Shown here piece by piece: positions 22,201 to 32,676 of a stretch of DNA of 64,000 nt. A program made the translations under genes and the position numbers. The stretch covers positions 124,001 to 188,000 of the forward strand of contig WNYE01000081.1 of the NCBI GenBank assembly GCA_021396245.1, in the 5' to 3' direction. The stretch comes from Sporothrix humicola (Eukaryota; Ascomycota; Sordariomycetes; Ophiostomatales; Ophiostomataceae). The notes beneath the pieces were generated by a model. It made no database searches. It saw only the letters and a list, made by a program, of their open reading frames with translations, and was not told the DNA's origin. Within the stretch, counting starts at the first letter, position 1, and each line of letters starts with the position of its first letter.

Positions 22201-22488
22201 GTCTTGTTTGTATACGATTGCCGATATGGACGACGATTATTCCATATGGAGTCCATTTGGCTCAACATATGGCCACTATGGGCTACACGCTTTCCTTATA
22301 TGTCCTTGCTTGCCCCTGTTTTTATCGCTCCCCACTTCTGGTGTTGATCCTTCTTGATATATACAAAAGGCGAACGTACAGAATAAATCCAGGAAAAGAC
22401 GATCGTCTTTCGTTACTTCCGAGGGTCCAACGTATCTTGTTGTGACAACATAGATATCGATATCAAAAGAGTGTAACGGCCACCCGCC

Positions 22489-23904
22489 ATGGCGCCGTTG
22501 CCATCATTCTCGACGATCACGGCATGGCTCGCTGCGTCGTCAGTCAACATCTTCATACGAACATGCGATGCTGCCGCCAGCAGCAGCAGCATTGAGAGTC
22601 TTGCCAAACGAAACGATGGAAAGTGGGCCGATATACCGACACACCTGGTCCTCAACCCAGACGTCGCTGAGCCCATCGTTGGCTCGTACATTGCTGTCTA
22701 CAAGTCAACCACACCCGAGAGCGCCATCAATGCCCACCAGGCCCGTGTTGCGCGCACAGTCGCACGGAGGAACCTCGAGCGCCGGCAGCTCGTGCTCAAG
22801 GCTCGCTCCGAAATAGGGGAGTCTGGAGGCGACACATCACTCGACTCACTCACTAAAAAGCTGCCTGCATTCGCCACGAAGGACGCCAACGTCGAGAACG
22901 TCAAGGTTAACACCTTCCGTGCCATCACTCTTGAACACGCCGATGTGGATCTTGCCACGGAGATCCACAACGCCGACGAGATTGCCTACCTGGAGCAGAG
23001 CTCTGTCATGCATATCGCCAGGACCAATGAAATTGCCACTCAAGGCGGTGCCGAAATGGGCCTATCCCGAATCAGCCATGCCTATGCTGCCGAAAGTACC
23101 TCGTACGTCTACGACAACTCGGCCGGATACGGCATTACCGCCTATATCCTCGACACGGGCATCCAGCTCAACCACACCGATTTCCAGGGCCGCGCCATCT
23201 GGGGAACCAATGCGTTGACAAACGACACGCTCATTGGCGACGATAACGGCCATGGCACGCACGTTGCTGGCATTCTTGGCGGCCGTATCTACGGTGTTGC
23301 CAAGAACATCCAGCTCGTCGCCGTCAGAGCCGCAAACAAAAACGGAGACACAACCACGACCGAGTGTTTCAGGGCCTTTGACTGGATCGCCGCCAACGCC
23401 ACGGGCCGCGGCATTGCCGGCCGTGCTGTTGTCAACATTGCCCTGACCGGCGGCCGGACCCAGGCCCTCAACGACGCTGTGACTGGCTTTGTCAATGCCG
23501 GCATCGTGTTCGTGGCGCCCTCCGGCAACGACAACGTCTCAACCTCCGGCATCTCGCCCGCTTCGGCCCCCGAGGCCATCACCGTCGGCGCCATTGACGC
23601 CTCCAACGACCAGCGCTGCTCCTGGTCCAACTACGGGCCCGAGGTGACGCTGTATGCACCGGGTCTCAATGTCCTTTCGACCTACATTGGCTCCTCCACC
23701 ATGTCTCTCGCCCGGTTTTCTGGCACCAGCACCAGCGTGCCCCATGTCGCCGGCATCGCCGCGTACCTCATGAAGTACGAGGACCTCTGGGACCCGCGCG
23801 ACGTCAAGAGGCGTCTGATCGAGCTGGCGTCGCAGACGGGTGCAAAGGTGGTGGGGAATCTCCCCAACACGACCAGCCTCATTGTCAACAACGGTAATCT
23901 GTAG
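22489..23904 (+). CDS. Subtilisin-like serine protease (S8, proteinase K type) with I9 propeptide
   Basis: Single exon of 471 aa from an ATG in a good context (CCGCCATGG). The N-terminal ~30 residues include a weakly hydrophobic stretch (ITAWLAASSVNIFI) that may serve as a secretion signal, although it is less typical than usual. Residues ~65-185 match the inhibitor-I9 propeptide (SYIAVYKSTTPESAINAH). The catalytic triad is complete: Asp222 (AYILDTGIQ), His255 (DNGHGTHVAGILGG) and Ser414 (SGTSTSVPHVAG), with oxyanion Asn347 in APSGNDN. It probably acts extracellularly as a broad-specificity endoprotease after propeptide removal. The domain ends close to the C-terminus with no GPI or extra domain. 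Confidence 0.92.
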   Translation: MAPLPSFSTITAWLAASSVNIFIRTCDAAASSSSIESLAKRNDGKWADIPTHLVLNPDVAEPIVGSYIAVYKSTTPESAINAHQARVARTVARRNLERRQLVLKARSEIGESGGDTSLDSLTKKLPAFATKDANVENVKVNTFRAITLEHADVDLATEIHNADEIAYLEQSSVMHIARTNEIATQGGAEMGLSRISHAYAAESTSYVYDNSAGYGITAYILDTGIQLNHTDFQGRAIWGTNALTNDTLIGDDNGHGTHVAGILGGRIYGVAKNIQLVAVRAANKNGDTTTTECFRAFDWIAANATGRGIAGRAVVNIALTGGRTQALNDAVTGFVNAGIVFVAPSGNDNVSTSGISPASAPEAITVGAIDASNDQRCSWSNYGPEVTLYAPGLNVLSTYIGSSTMSLARFSGTSTSVPHVAGIAAYLMKYEDLWDPRDVKRRLIELASQTGAKVVGNLPNTTSLIVNNGNL

Positions 23905-26721
23905 GGCCGGCGAAGATGGTGAGGTGGGTGAGGACGCCTCTGATTTGACTTTTACATGTTTTGATGAGTGGAGTTGGCATCTTACCTTTGGCATTATTTT
24001 ATCACATTTACTTTGTTCATATTGTCTTCTGTCACCTTATTTTAAAATTTGACCTACTTTATATGCATCCACATTCGTTGTTATGTATTGATTGTTGTGC
24101 GTTGAGGTTAATTGGGATGATGTCTTCATAAGTTTTTCGGAATTATTTTGTTATCAATTCTTATTTGTTGTAATTGCTAAAAAAAAAAAAAATGATTACA
24201 TCTCTGATAAATTTCTAAAATATATCGGAATAAGAACACGACTTTAATGGAAGATGAAAATAAGAATAAAATTGACAAGAAGGGTAGCGAAGAGGCGAGG
24301 AGGTATAAAGGAAAGTGAATTGTACTGATGAAAACAATGAGATCAAGATGGATGAATTTGGTGAGGAGCATTCACACCGGTTTCGCGATGCTCTCTTTGC
24401 TTTGCATTTCCAGCACCCTTTTTACAACAGTCTACCCAGCCACTTCCAATCATATCACCCCTCAGCGGCATACCAAGATGCCGGCAGTGCTGGCCGAAAT
24501 TTGATATCGAGGATCGGCAGATGCTGCCGCACGAGCAAAGGGATCATATCATCGCGAAATTGCATCACGTGATACTATCGTGATCATGGGGACAGTCTGA
24601 GGAATGAGGAGATGAGACTCGTCGTCCACGATGCAGAATTAGAAACAACACGTCTTTCGGTCAAATGGCTGCTACATTTATGATGTTTCATGAGAAAAAG
24701 AAGTGTGTGAATGTTTATTGTTGATGCATTCGTAGTGAAGATGGTTGAACTGTCGATGAGAGGACTGTAAACTTTGTGAAATATGGTGACAACTATCTTA
24801 TTTACACTGCACGATTGAGAGCCTTGCCTGAACCAATCGGTTAGGCGGTCAAGGCGCTTTTCTGTCAATTTGTCTGCTTTTCTAGGGGACTGCGACACGC
24901 TATAAAAACCACTTAACGCGTACCGAACAGCCTGCGCGGTCTCCACTGGATGGGGCTGTTATGGGGTCTCAGCGGGTCCTGTGGCCGTTTGGCTGGATCG
25001 CGCCTGCCATTTTGTTGACTGTCGTGGGCTGGAACGCCTGGACTCGCACTTTCCTTTTCGCACCCAGGTATTATTGTCTCATGTGGAAATGGAAACAGAA
25101 ATGAAGGGCAAGGGAGTCACTACATCGTATGTGGGCAGGACGTCATGTCAGACGGCCATTTTGCGTTGACACGCTTGCATCGTTTTGGGTGGTTTGGGAT
25201 TACAAGGAAGGGGGGCCAGAAAGCAGGAAGTCTCAGGAAGGGCAAGGCCAGTCTTGTTTTTCGTGGTGTGTGGCCACGGCCTCTGCTTGCCTCACTTGCT
25301 TTCCAGGTCTTGGGCTGCGCCTTCTTCTTTCGTCATGGCTGAGATGAGGCTGTAATTTTAAGGAGGAGAATCAAAAGAGGGAAAGAGGGACATAGTGACA
25401 CAGCGACAAACGGAAAGAGGAAAAGAGCGAAAGAGGGCAATCAGGCGTTATCTTTGGCTGGCATGGTGTGCCTTTTCTTGCCAGTGTCAGTCGTGCCTTC
25501 CCAAGAGGCCATTCGTCGCCTTGAGCGTCGAGAGCGTATCGTTTCTGGTAACTCCCTCCTTTCTCTTCCTCAGATTCTCTCCATCCTCCTTTTCTGTCTT
25601 TTTGACATCCTCATCGTTCACATCGTCCAACCCCAAGATTCAGTACGCCTTGTGGTACTTGCATAGCGCTCTCTCCAACAAGCCACCGCCGTCCACACAC
25701 CGTGCGCATATCGGCCTCGCTTTGGCTTTGTTCTTTTGCTAGCCGCCCTCGCCCTGCGACCGTTTCATTACGTTCCGCCCATTTAGCATTTTAGTCCCTC
25801 TGCGTTTGGCCTTTTCGGCCTCTTTGGCCTTGTCTCTTGTTGGCGCTCTCGTTCACGCCTTTCTTTTTTCTGCCCATTCTCTGTTCGTCCATTCTGCCCA
25901 TTTCCCATTGAACCATCCTATCCCTTAAACGTATTACCTGTTACACTTTGCGTTTTCTGCCGTTTTGTCCACCCCCTCGATCACTGGTACTTTTCTTTAC
26001 TTTGTTCTCGACTCTCCTCTATCCTGTTATACTTTGTACCGCATCACTATCGTCATCTCTCCTCCTCGTTTTCTTTATATTCAACACCCCCACGGCTCGT
26101 TGGCTCTTCCTTGTTTCCCCTCACCACTTCTCATCTTGTCTCCTCATCTCGCCTCAACTTCCTCTCCCACGACGAAACGCCCGCAAAACGCCAGTCCTTC
26201 ACCAGCCAATCTCGGCCCGGCCACGTCTCACGCGACCAGCAAACAACCCAACCACAGGCCGCTCTGCAATCGTTTTTCACTTTCGCTCGTTCCCTTTCCT
26301 GCAAGGCTTCGTCCACTCACGTCTGCCGGTCTGCCGGTCTCCTGGTCCTCTCAACCTCTCACAGAGAGTCCTGACGGTTACAGACGCACCGTTCGATCCA
26401 AGCCCAATTGCCCCAGCCCAATTGTGCTTTGTGCCGCAACGCATCAACAATATCAACGGTTGAACGTTCCGGCCTTGATGGCATTTCGTTGATTCCATCG
26501 TTGTCTTTTCTTCTTTCGCTCGCTACGATTATCTCGATCTTTATTATCTCAAGACCCATCCCGATTCCACCGGTCTCCACTCGCTTGCCTTCCGCCGATC
26601 CCCGACCCGCTGGCTATGCAATCAAACGGCCTGCATTAAACGACGATTGATACAGAGCTCCTCGAATCGATTCCCGATACCCTTTCTTTCTTCAGACGCC
26701 CTTCGGCAGACATCCACGCGC
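23905..26721. other. Intergenic region (~2.8 kb) including a long pyrimidine-rich F-box gene leader
   Basis: The left half is AT-rich 3' flank (A run near 24179). An ATCACGTGAT palindrome lies at 24564-24573. From ~25500 to 26700 the + strand is strikingly C/T-rich, as expected of a long fungal promoter and 5' UTR. Open frames there (e.g. 25948-26463) are low-complexity and not believable as proteins. A leader intron is possible but not provable here. Confidence 0.5.
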
Positions 26722-28980
26722 ATGGGCTCCTCTTCAGCCATGGACCCGCGGACAGAGCCGCACTCGCCGGAGCACACCGACGACGAGAACCGCCCGGCGA
26801 CGCCGCTCTCGCTCGACGCCCGTGCTCCACGACCGGCCCGGCTCCTGGCCTCCAGTAGCAGTGGACACGGCCACGGCCACAACCACACCCACCACAATGC
26901 CATCCAGGCCGCCGTCGACCTTGCATCCGTCATGGCCGTCGCCGCTTCCAACCCTGTCTCGCCAGGCCCCTCCAGCCCCCCACTTCCACAAGCCCGCGCA
27001 CAAGACTTTGTGCCACCAACGCGGCCGAGCAGCACACCCTTTCCCCAGCCCGAGCAGCGAACCGACGATCTCCGGTGCCTCGGATGCCCGGATGGCATGG
27101 ACGACGACGAACACGACGACGACGCCATGTCCATCGACATGGACACCGACATGAACACGCACATGAACACACATACAAATAAGGTTGGCATGCAGATGTA
27201 CGATTCAGGGTTTGGTGCGGGCAAGGCGGCTACACAGCAGGACATGCCCATGCCAGGTAGTCCCCGGTCGGTGACCATGGACATGCTGGAGGGCGAGCCA
27301 GACATGGACTACCTCAAGCTGTCATCGTCGACTATGACTACGGAGCCTCAGGACTTGTCCACCGAGATTGAGATCTCGGCCCTGCCGACCACCCCGTCGC
27401 TCTCGCCCGTTTCGACCGTCGCCACCTCTCTCGGCAGTCCCGAATCCTGTCTTGACTACTCCATCTCCGACACTGCGAACAAAGATGCCGAGCAAGAACA
27501 GCCAGAGATTGCAGCGGAGGCAAAACCCCAGGAACTATTCCTCCAGGACTTGCCCATGGAGATCCAGCAGCTGATTCTGGACCACGTCTTTGACTGCCGC
27601 GTGTCGCCCATGACCAAGAGCTGGCCCGACAAGCGGCTGACGCAAATGGCCACATTCACTCGTGTCTGGCGGACGCTGATCCAGAAGCGCCTGTACTGCC
27701 GCATTAAGCTCAAGGCCACCGGCATGAACCTGCTGAGCACACAAGCCCATTTCGACCAGTACCCACACCTCCGGTCCTATGTGCGGCATGTGGAGCTCTG
27801 GTTCCCAGTGTTCCAGCCCAAGGCGGCCCCGCCCGCTCTGTCGACGACATCCGCGCTGCCGACAATCACCCTCGACGGTCTTTCGAATGCGACGTACACC
27901 CTGCCAGCCAACAACTGCTCGCTCGAGGAGGCCTTTTACGTCATGGGCACCACCTTCCCGGAGCTGTCCGTCCTCACCCTCGAGGGTGGTGAGCGCAAAA
28001 AGGCACCGCAAGTCCGACACTTTGCGCACGAGCGGTACGACTCGGTTTACGAACCGCCAGACCCGCTTGACCTGGTCGAGTCTTCCTCGGAGTTCTTGGC
28101 GGGGTCGGAACTGGCGCCCTACCTCCCAGAACACACACTTCCGCAGGTGCCGACCGTCCGCACGTTGATCTGCAAGGGCCAGTGGAACCTGATTCGCTCT
28201 TACCAGGATTTCCACAACATTGTCACGGCCCTGCCGAACCTGCGCGACTGGCAGGCATCGTACAGCAAGCCAAAGTCCAAGAGCTACCTGACCATGGCCA
28301 CGATCCTGCCGCGGATCCTCGACACCGGTAACCTGACGTCGCTCACACTGTGTCTCGAGGGCGATTACCGTCAAGAGATCTCGTTCCCGCCGTATTTCCT
28401 GAAGGTGATTGACAAGGTCCATTTCTGCTCGAGCCTGGCCGAGGCCACACCTGCCTTGGAGCACTTGTCGTACACAGGCCGCGTCTGTCGTACGTTTTTC
28501 GACGTCGCCGCACGCCTGGCCGACCCGCGCACGACGCGCCTCAAGTCCGTCGACCTGACCGTCAAGAATTGCTGCCGGCACGTCAACCACTGGCACGAGT
28601 CTGGGTCCGGTGTCACAGACTTGAATTTCATCCGGGCGTTCGAGGCTCTCGTCTTGTCGGGCGTCCGCTCTCTCGAACGCTTGACAAAGCTGGACCACCT
28701 CCGGATTCGGTATGTCGACCTCGAGTTCCCCGTGCCGCCGCTCAACCCGTTCTTCCTCATGGACAAGGGCCTGGCGTCGGGCGTCTGGAGCGACACCATC
28801 GTGTCCGAGCTCAACCGAGTGCGGCCCGACGTGCAGTGGGAAGATCTTTCCGAGAGTATCGGCGAGCGCACGCTGAGCAAGGACGGCCGGCTCATCATCA
28901 ATGCCGAGTTCCCCAAGAAGCGGGTGGTCTCGCTCAAGCTTAGCAACTATGCCTTTTTGGTGGCCCTGGTGACGTTATAG
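26722..28980 (+). CDS. F-box domain protein
   Basis: Translation is assigned to ATG 26722 (MGSSSAMDPRTEPHSPEH), giving 752 aa; the open frame further upstream lacks an ATG. Residues 1 to ~270 are disordered and rich in His, Asp and Met, including an unusual DMDTDMNTHMNTHTN run. An F-box-like segment occurs at ~273-320 (LFLQDLPMEIQQLILDHVF, then TFTRVWRTLIQKRLYCRI). The C-terminal ~430 residues have leucine-rich spacing (LSVLTLEGGERKK, LSVL, LTSLTLCLEG) that suggests divergent leucine-rich repeats. Such proteins are usually substrate receptors of SCF ubiquitin ligases. The substrate is unknown. Confidence 0.75.
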   Translation: MGSSSAMDPRTEPHSPEHTDDENRPATPLSLDARAPRPARLLASSSSGHGHGHNHTHHNAIQAAVDLASVMAVAASNPVSPGPSSPPLPQARAQDFVPPTRPSSTPFPQPEQRTDDLRCLGCPDGMDDDEHDDDAMSIDMDTDMNTHMNTHTNKVGMQMYDSGFGAGKAATQQDMPMPGSPRSVTMDMLEGEPDMDYLKLSSSTMTTEPQDLSTEIEISALPTTPSLSPVSTVATSLGSPESCLDYSISDTANKDAEQEQPEIAAEAKPQELFLQDLPMEIQQLILDHVFDCRVSPMTKSWPDKRLTQMATFTRVWRTLIQKRLYCRIKLKATGMNLLSTQAHFDQYPHLRSYVRHVELWFPVFQPKAAPPALSTTSALPTITLDGLSNATYTLPANNCSLEEAFYVMGTTFPELSVLTLEGGERKKAPQVRHFAHERYDSVYEPPDPLDLVESSSEFLAGSELAPYLPEHTLPQVPTVRTLICKGQWNLIRSYQDFHNIVTALPNLRDWQASYSKPKSKSYLTMATILPRILDTGNLTSLTLCLEGDYRQEISFPPYFLKVIDKVHFCSSLAEATPALEHLSYTGRVCRTFFDVAARLADPRTTRLKSVDLTVKNCCRHVNHWHESGSGVTDLNFIRAFEALVLSGVRSLERLTKLDHLRIRYVDLEFPVPPLNPFFLMDKGLASGVWSDTIVSELNRVRPDVQWEDLSESIGERTLSKDGRLIINAEFPKKRVVSLKLSNYAFLVALVTL

Positions 28981-29638
28981 GGCACGCGGTGCTCTATTCA
29001 CTCTTTTTCTTCGTCCTTGCTCTTTTTCGCCTTTCCTTTGTCACATAATATCCCCCCACACGTTTTTGCTTTCTTTTATTTACGATTCCCCCTTGTTTGA
29101 CACGCACCTGATGGGATTTACCAACTATGTTTTTGATCTTTGTGGCCATCTTTTGTTGGGCTTGATTTGATTTTGATTTTGATTTTATTTTTCAATGAGC
29201 ATGAGGAAGCATGGCGTTATACTTTGATTGTTTTTAAAACGGGAAAAATTGGGCAACACAGACGGGTCTGGCATGTTTTTGTTTTTGATTTGAAGATTTT
29301 ACGAGATGAGACCCAGGACAGGGAGAGGAAATGCAGATGAAGCTGATATCCTGGTAGATATCAGTTTTATTATGCCAACCCCCCAGAGTGTCCTTACTTA
29401 TACAACTTGTTTGCATTTCATTCGTGTTTCTGTGTCGATGAAAGGGCGAGTTTGTCAATCTACAGGTGGTAGCCGGAGTACACACGGCATGGAGCCATAT
29501 CAGCACAAAAGCAACAAAAAGTACAAGAAAAAAGAAATCCATTTTTGGTCTCAAATATATACATGCGCCTTTGCACTCTGTTCAAATGAAGAGTTTATCT
29601 ATCGTACAGTTTTTGCCATTTTGTTTTGCTCTCCCAAC
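28981..29638. other. 3'-3' intergenic region
   Basis: It lies between the convergent F-box and GPI14 genes. It contains a short imperfect repeat of TGATTT near 29165-29190 and T-rich tracts. No gene was seen. Confidence 0.55.
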
Positions 29639-31108
29639 CTACACGTCCGCCACATCGCCAACAATCACGCCCAGGATCCAGCAGTTGACCAAGAAAAAGC
29701 CCAGCGAGGCCAGCCACAGACCAGGCACAAACGTGCTCTGCCCCAGGAATTCCAGCAAAAATCCCTGCTGCAGCCATGCCGCCTGCCCGGCCACCCAGAG
29801 CAAGAGGGCGGCAACGCCCTTGCGCGGCGACTTGACAAACGACGACTGCGGCAGGTAGACGGGCAGCAGGACCATGTACCAGAGGAAATACTGGCTCGTG
29901 CAGACCTTGTTGAAAGCGACGAAAGCAAACGTCTGAGCAAGGAGGGTGGTGGCCAGGTCCTTTTTGGCCAAGACAAAAGGAATAAGGACTGTGGCGAGGA
30001 GGAGTTGAGGGAGAAAGGCAAGGCTCTCAATGGCGGGGAGGAAGGAGGCCACACCCGTTGTTGTCGTGTTGCCCGTTGCGGCGGCTGCCGACGACAGGTA
30101 GAGCTGCGTGTTGTAGGGGCTAAAGTTGTGGCGGTGGTCGATGCGGGTGACGTGGTGGAGGTATGTATGCTGGAGGAAGGGGAAGCCGTATCTTGGTGAA
30201 AGGTTAGTAGACTGGTTGTCAATTGTCAACAGCTCGAACAGGAGAGCTTACAATGAGTACATGACCAGGTTGAGGCCTACAAAGGTGGCCAGGCTGGCGA
30301 TGGCGAGCTGCAACCGAGCAGGCGTCAAGAAGGCGAGGAGATCACCCGGTGAGGCCTTCTCTGTCTTCTTCCCATGCTTCTTAACAGCCTTCCGGCTCAC
30401 GGGAGCCATGTTCTCTGCGTCCATCCACCACACAATCGCCGGCGCATAGATGAATGGGTAGATCTTGAGGTGCACGCCAAAGCCCAGCAATAACCCGGCC
30501 AGCAGAGGTTGCCGCGCCACCTGGACAGCCCACAAGAGAGCGGCCACGAGTGCGCCCAGCAGACCCTCGGCACTGCCGCGCGTGCTGATGGCCGCGACCA
30601 TGGGGTTCAGCAGCCAGACGCTGGCGTACACACGGGCCTTGACGGCGGCGGCGGCAGAGGAGCTGGAGGTTGCTGCCAACTGCTGGCGGAGAACGCGTTC
30701 CAGGAGGTACCCCGCCACGAGGTCGGCCACGGCAAACAAGACTTTGCCCGACGCAAACAGCACCACCCCCAGAAGCCCCGTCGTGTCCCCGCCCCCGCCC
30801 GCCGTCGGCAGCAGCAGCCACGCCAGTAGCGGCGTGTACCGATATGTTTCGCGGTCATATGGAGACCCGCCATCTTTCGCCACAAATCTCGCTGCATCGG
30901 TAAACACCAGGTAGTCAATGTCCGTGTACTTGACGGGCGAGTTGGCGTCCTGCCAGAGGCCATAGAGGAGCAGGACGATGCGGAGGGCGGCGGCGGCGCC
31001 ATAGACGGCGGCGCTGCTGCCGAAAAAGGCGCGTACTCGACTGCGCGAGGAGGAAGGTTGGCTAGCGCCAGCTGGCGATGCCGTCGTCTGCCGTCGTGTC
31101 GAAACCAT
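29639..31108 (-). CDS. GPI14: GPI mannosyltransferase 1 (PIG-M / Gpi14)
   Basis: Two exons on the minus strand, 31108-30252 and 30191-29639, give 469 aa. Start ATG 31106-31108 reads MVSTRRQTTAS. The first luminal loop carries the catalytic DxD (YTDIDYLVFTDAARF) and SPYDRETYRYTPLLAWL, both hallmarks of PIG-M. Other conserved blocks are LLGFGVHLKIYPFIYAP and, from exon 2, YGFPFLQHTYLHHVTRID followed by HRHNFSPY, close to the human sequence. Multiple transmembrane helices follow to a short C-terminus. It adds the first alpha-1,4 mannose to the GPI anchor precursor in the ER lumen. Splicing at the 60-nt intron is required to join the conserved MYSL-YGF segment. Confidence 0.93.
30192..30251 (-). 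other. Intron of GPI14
   Basis: 60 nt, donor GTAAGC at 30251, CTACTAAC branch sequence, acceptor AAG at 30192, phase 2. Joining TT with A gives Leu and restores the PIG-M conserved segment. Without it the frame hits TAA immediately after the donor. Confidence 0.92.
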
Positions 31109-31429
31109 TGTGTCGTGTGTTGTTGTCAGAATGAAGTTGACAAGTCGTGGCAAGCTCTCCTGAAATTGCACTAAACTTCAGCGAGCTACAGGGGTCGTTC
31201 CTGGCGCCGATCGAACAAAAGAGTGGGGTCCTTGACAGACCCACTTTTCTTTCAAGCTTGAGCTTTCCTTTTTGAGGAAAACTTTCAATGACAACCTACG
31301 ACAGAAGACGGTCGTTCTTTCCTCGAGCCGACAGCAAATTCGAACATAACCCCCGAGCCCCTTTTCTCCACAGTCCGAACCAGTCTTCTCCTTGACTACA
31401 ACCAACTCGACACCCCCTCCACCCACGCA
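31109..31429. promoter_or_regulatory. Short divergent promoter between GPI14 and the TRAX-like gene
   Basis: The two start codons face away from each other across only 321 bp, so the genes probably share a bidirectional promoter. The sequence is mixed, with a pyrimidine-rich leader before the TRAX start (TCTTCTCCTTGACTAC region). No specific operator was recognised. Confidence 0.5.
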
Positions 31430-32374
31430 ATGGCCCCCGAAGGAAAACGACGGTGGCAGGCCGACGGCGCCGCGCCCTCCGACTCGCCCGATCATAAGAA
31501 GATGGCGCGCCGCGGGCCGCCTCCCCCAAAGGCACCTACCGTTAGAAACGCTTACACAAGCATGTTCGAGGGCTTCCGCGACCACCTCGACGCCCACCAC
31601 GACCGCCGCGAACGCGTCGTCAAGGCGTCGCGCGACATCACCGCGCTCAGCAAGAAGATCATCTTTGCCCTGCAGCGCGTGCGGCGGATCCACCCCGAGC
31701 TGCCGAAAGACGTGGATGGCGAGGTCACCAAGAAGCTGGCCGAGATTGGACGCCTTCTGGCTGGCATCGCGCCCGACATGCAGGGCATCAACCGCGGGCG
31801 GTATAGTCGGGTGCTGTTTGGCATGGAGGAGCTGCTGGAGGCGCTGACGTTCTTGCACTATTTGAAGTACCAGAGCCTGCTCAGCCCAGAAGATGCGGCG
31901 GAGCAGGTGGCGACCCTGTGCGTTCAGGGCAGACAGAAGGAGGGCGGCGAGCAAAGCGAGGAAAAGAACGAGGACCAAGAGAAAAGCGAGCGGAGCGAGG
32001 ACACAAACGTGCCCGTCATCCGCCCCGACGATAACGAGTTTCTCATGGGAGTGTTTGACCTGTCGGGCGAGATGATGCGGTTTGCAACGACGTCGGCTGC
32101 GCTGCGGGGCGAGCTGGCGGGCACGGACGGCAGCGAAACTGACACCACAGACGACAAGGCCGGGCGCACAATTGTCGGCGACATGCAGGAGCTCGACAGC
32201 TTCTTCCGGATGCTGCCGCAGCGGCACGACAAGTCGTGGAAGATGAAGACGCAGACGCTGCAGACGTCTGTCCAAAAGGTCGAGCGGTTGGGGTATGACC
32301 TGCGGGTGCGCGGCAGCGAACTGCCCAAGGGGTGGATTCCGGACGCGCCCGACAACGATGCGCCGACTCCGTGA
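31430..32374 (+). CDS. TRAX-type translin-family protein
   Basis: Single exon of 314 aa. The N-terminus (to ~35) is a basic low-complexity tail with KKMARR. The helical translin fold follows: HHDRRERVVKASRDITALSK, then GMEELLEALTFLHYLKYQ and the family signature MGVFDLSGEMMRFAT at ~205. In TRAX four acidic residues form the nuclease site: two Glu three apart in the EALTF helix and Asp/Glu in FDLSGE. Both pairs are preserved here (EELLEAL, DLSGE), favouring TRAX over the inactive translin subunit. TRAX and translin form the octameric C3PO RNase, which in Neurospora processes pre-tRNA fragments. An insertion rich in Glu/Lys (GGEQSEEKNEDQEKSERSE) sits at ~170-190 before the FDLSGE block. Confidence 0.85.
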   Translation: MAPEGKRRWQADGAAPSDSPDHKKMARRGPPPPKAPTVRNAYTSMFEGFRDHLDAHHDRRERVVKASRDITALSKKIIFALQRVRRIHPELPKDVDGEVTKKLAEIGRLLAGIAPDMQGINRGRYSRVLFGMEELLEALTFLHYLKYQSLLSPEDAAEQVATLCVQGRQKEGGEQSEEKNEDQEKSERSEDTNVPVIRPDDNEFLMGVFDLSGEMMRFATTSAALRGELAGTDGSETDTTDDKAGRTIVGDMQELDSFFRMLPQRHDKSWKMKTQTLQTSVQKVERLGYDLRVRGSELPKGWIPDAPDNDAPTP

Positions 32375-32676
32375 GGGAGACGAAAGAGAAAAAGAGAATA
32401 CAAAAATGGGGGGCGTTCACATGGAGTTTATCGCTTACCGGTATCTTGTCATTTCTATCATCATCATTCTACAATCATTGATACCTTTACTTCTCATTGA
32501 TTTTATTCGACCGGGGCGGTCATTTATTGTATTGTCGATTTTTTATGTACAAATGAACGGCGAGAGTCCTTGACAGACAGACACCGGAGAGGATGGGAAG
32601 GATACACTACTTGAAGATACTAACAACTCTTTTCAGGACATCTCCTACAACAAAACTTCTGTCACACGCCGTCCGC
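32375..32676. other. Short 3'-3' intergenic region
   Basis: About 300 bp between the convergent TRAX-like and CE15 genes. It is AT-rich and presumably holds the overlapping 3' UTRs and polyadenylation signals. No gene was seen. Confidence 0.6.

Larger units (their letters stand above)
18298..22488. other. Large intergenic region (~4.2 kb) with a degenerate minisatellite
   Basis: This is the longest gene-free stretch in the left part. It has AT-rich 3' flank sequence, the repeat cluster at 18920-19120 (listed separately) and a 16-bp direct repeat at 19242/19270. The 5' flank of the protease gene follows. ORFs are short and uncharacteristic on both strands. It may be a large regulatory region or contain unrecognised non-coding transcripts. 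Confidence 0.5.

Noticed and set aside
27535..28698. 387-codon minus-strand ORF across the F-box gene
   Set aside because: Antisense shadow; the plus strand has the F-box and an ATG in context.
31178..32275. 365-codon minus-strand ORF across the TRAX-like gene
   Set aside because: Antisense shadow of a gene with recognised catalytic motifs; no motif of its own.
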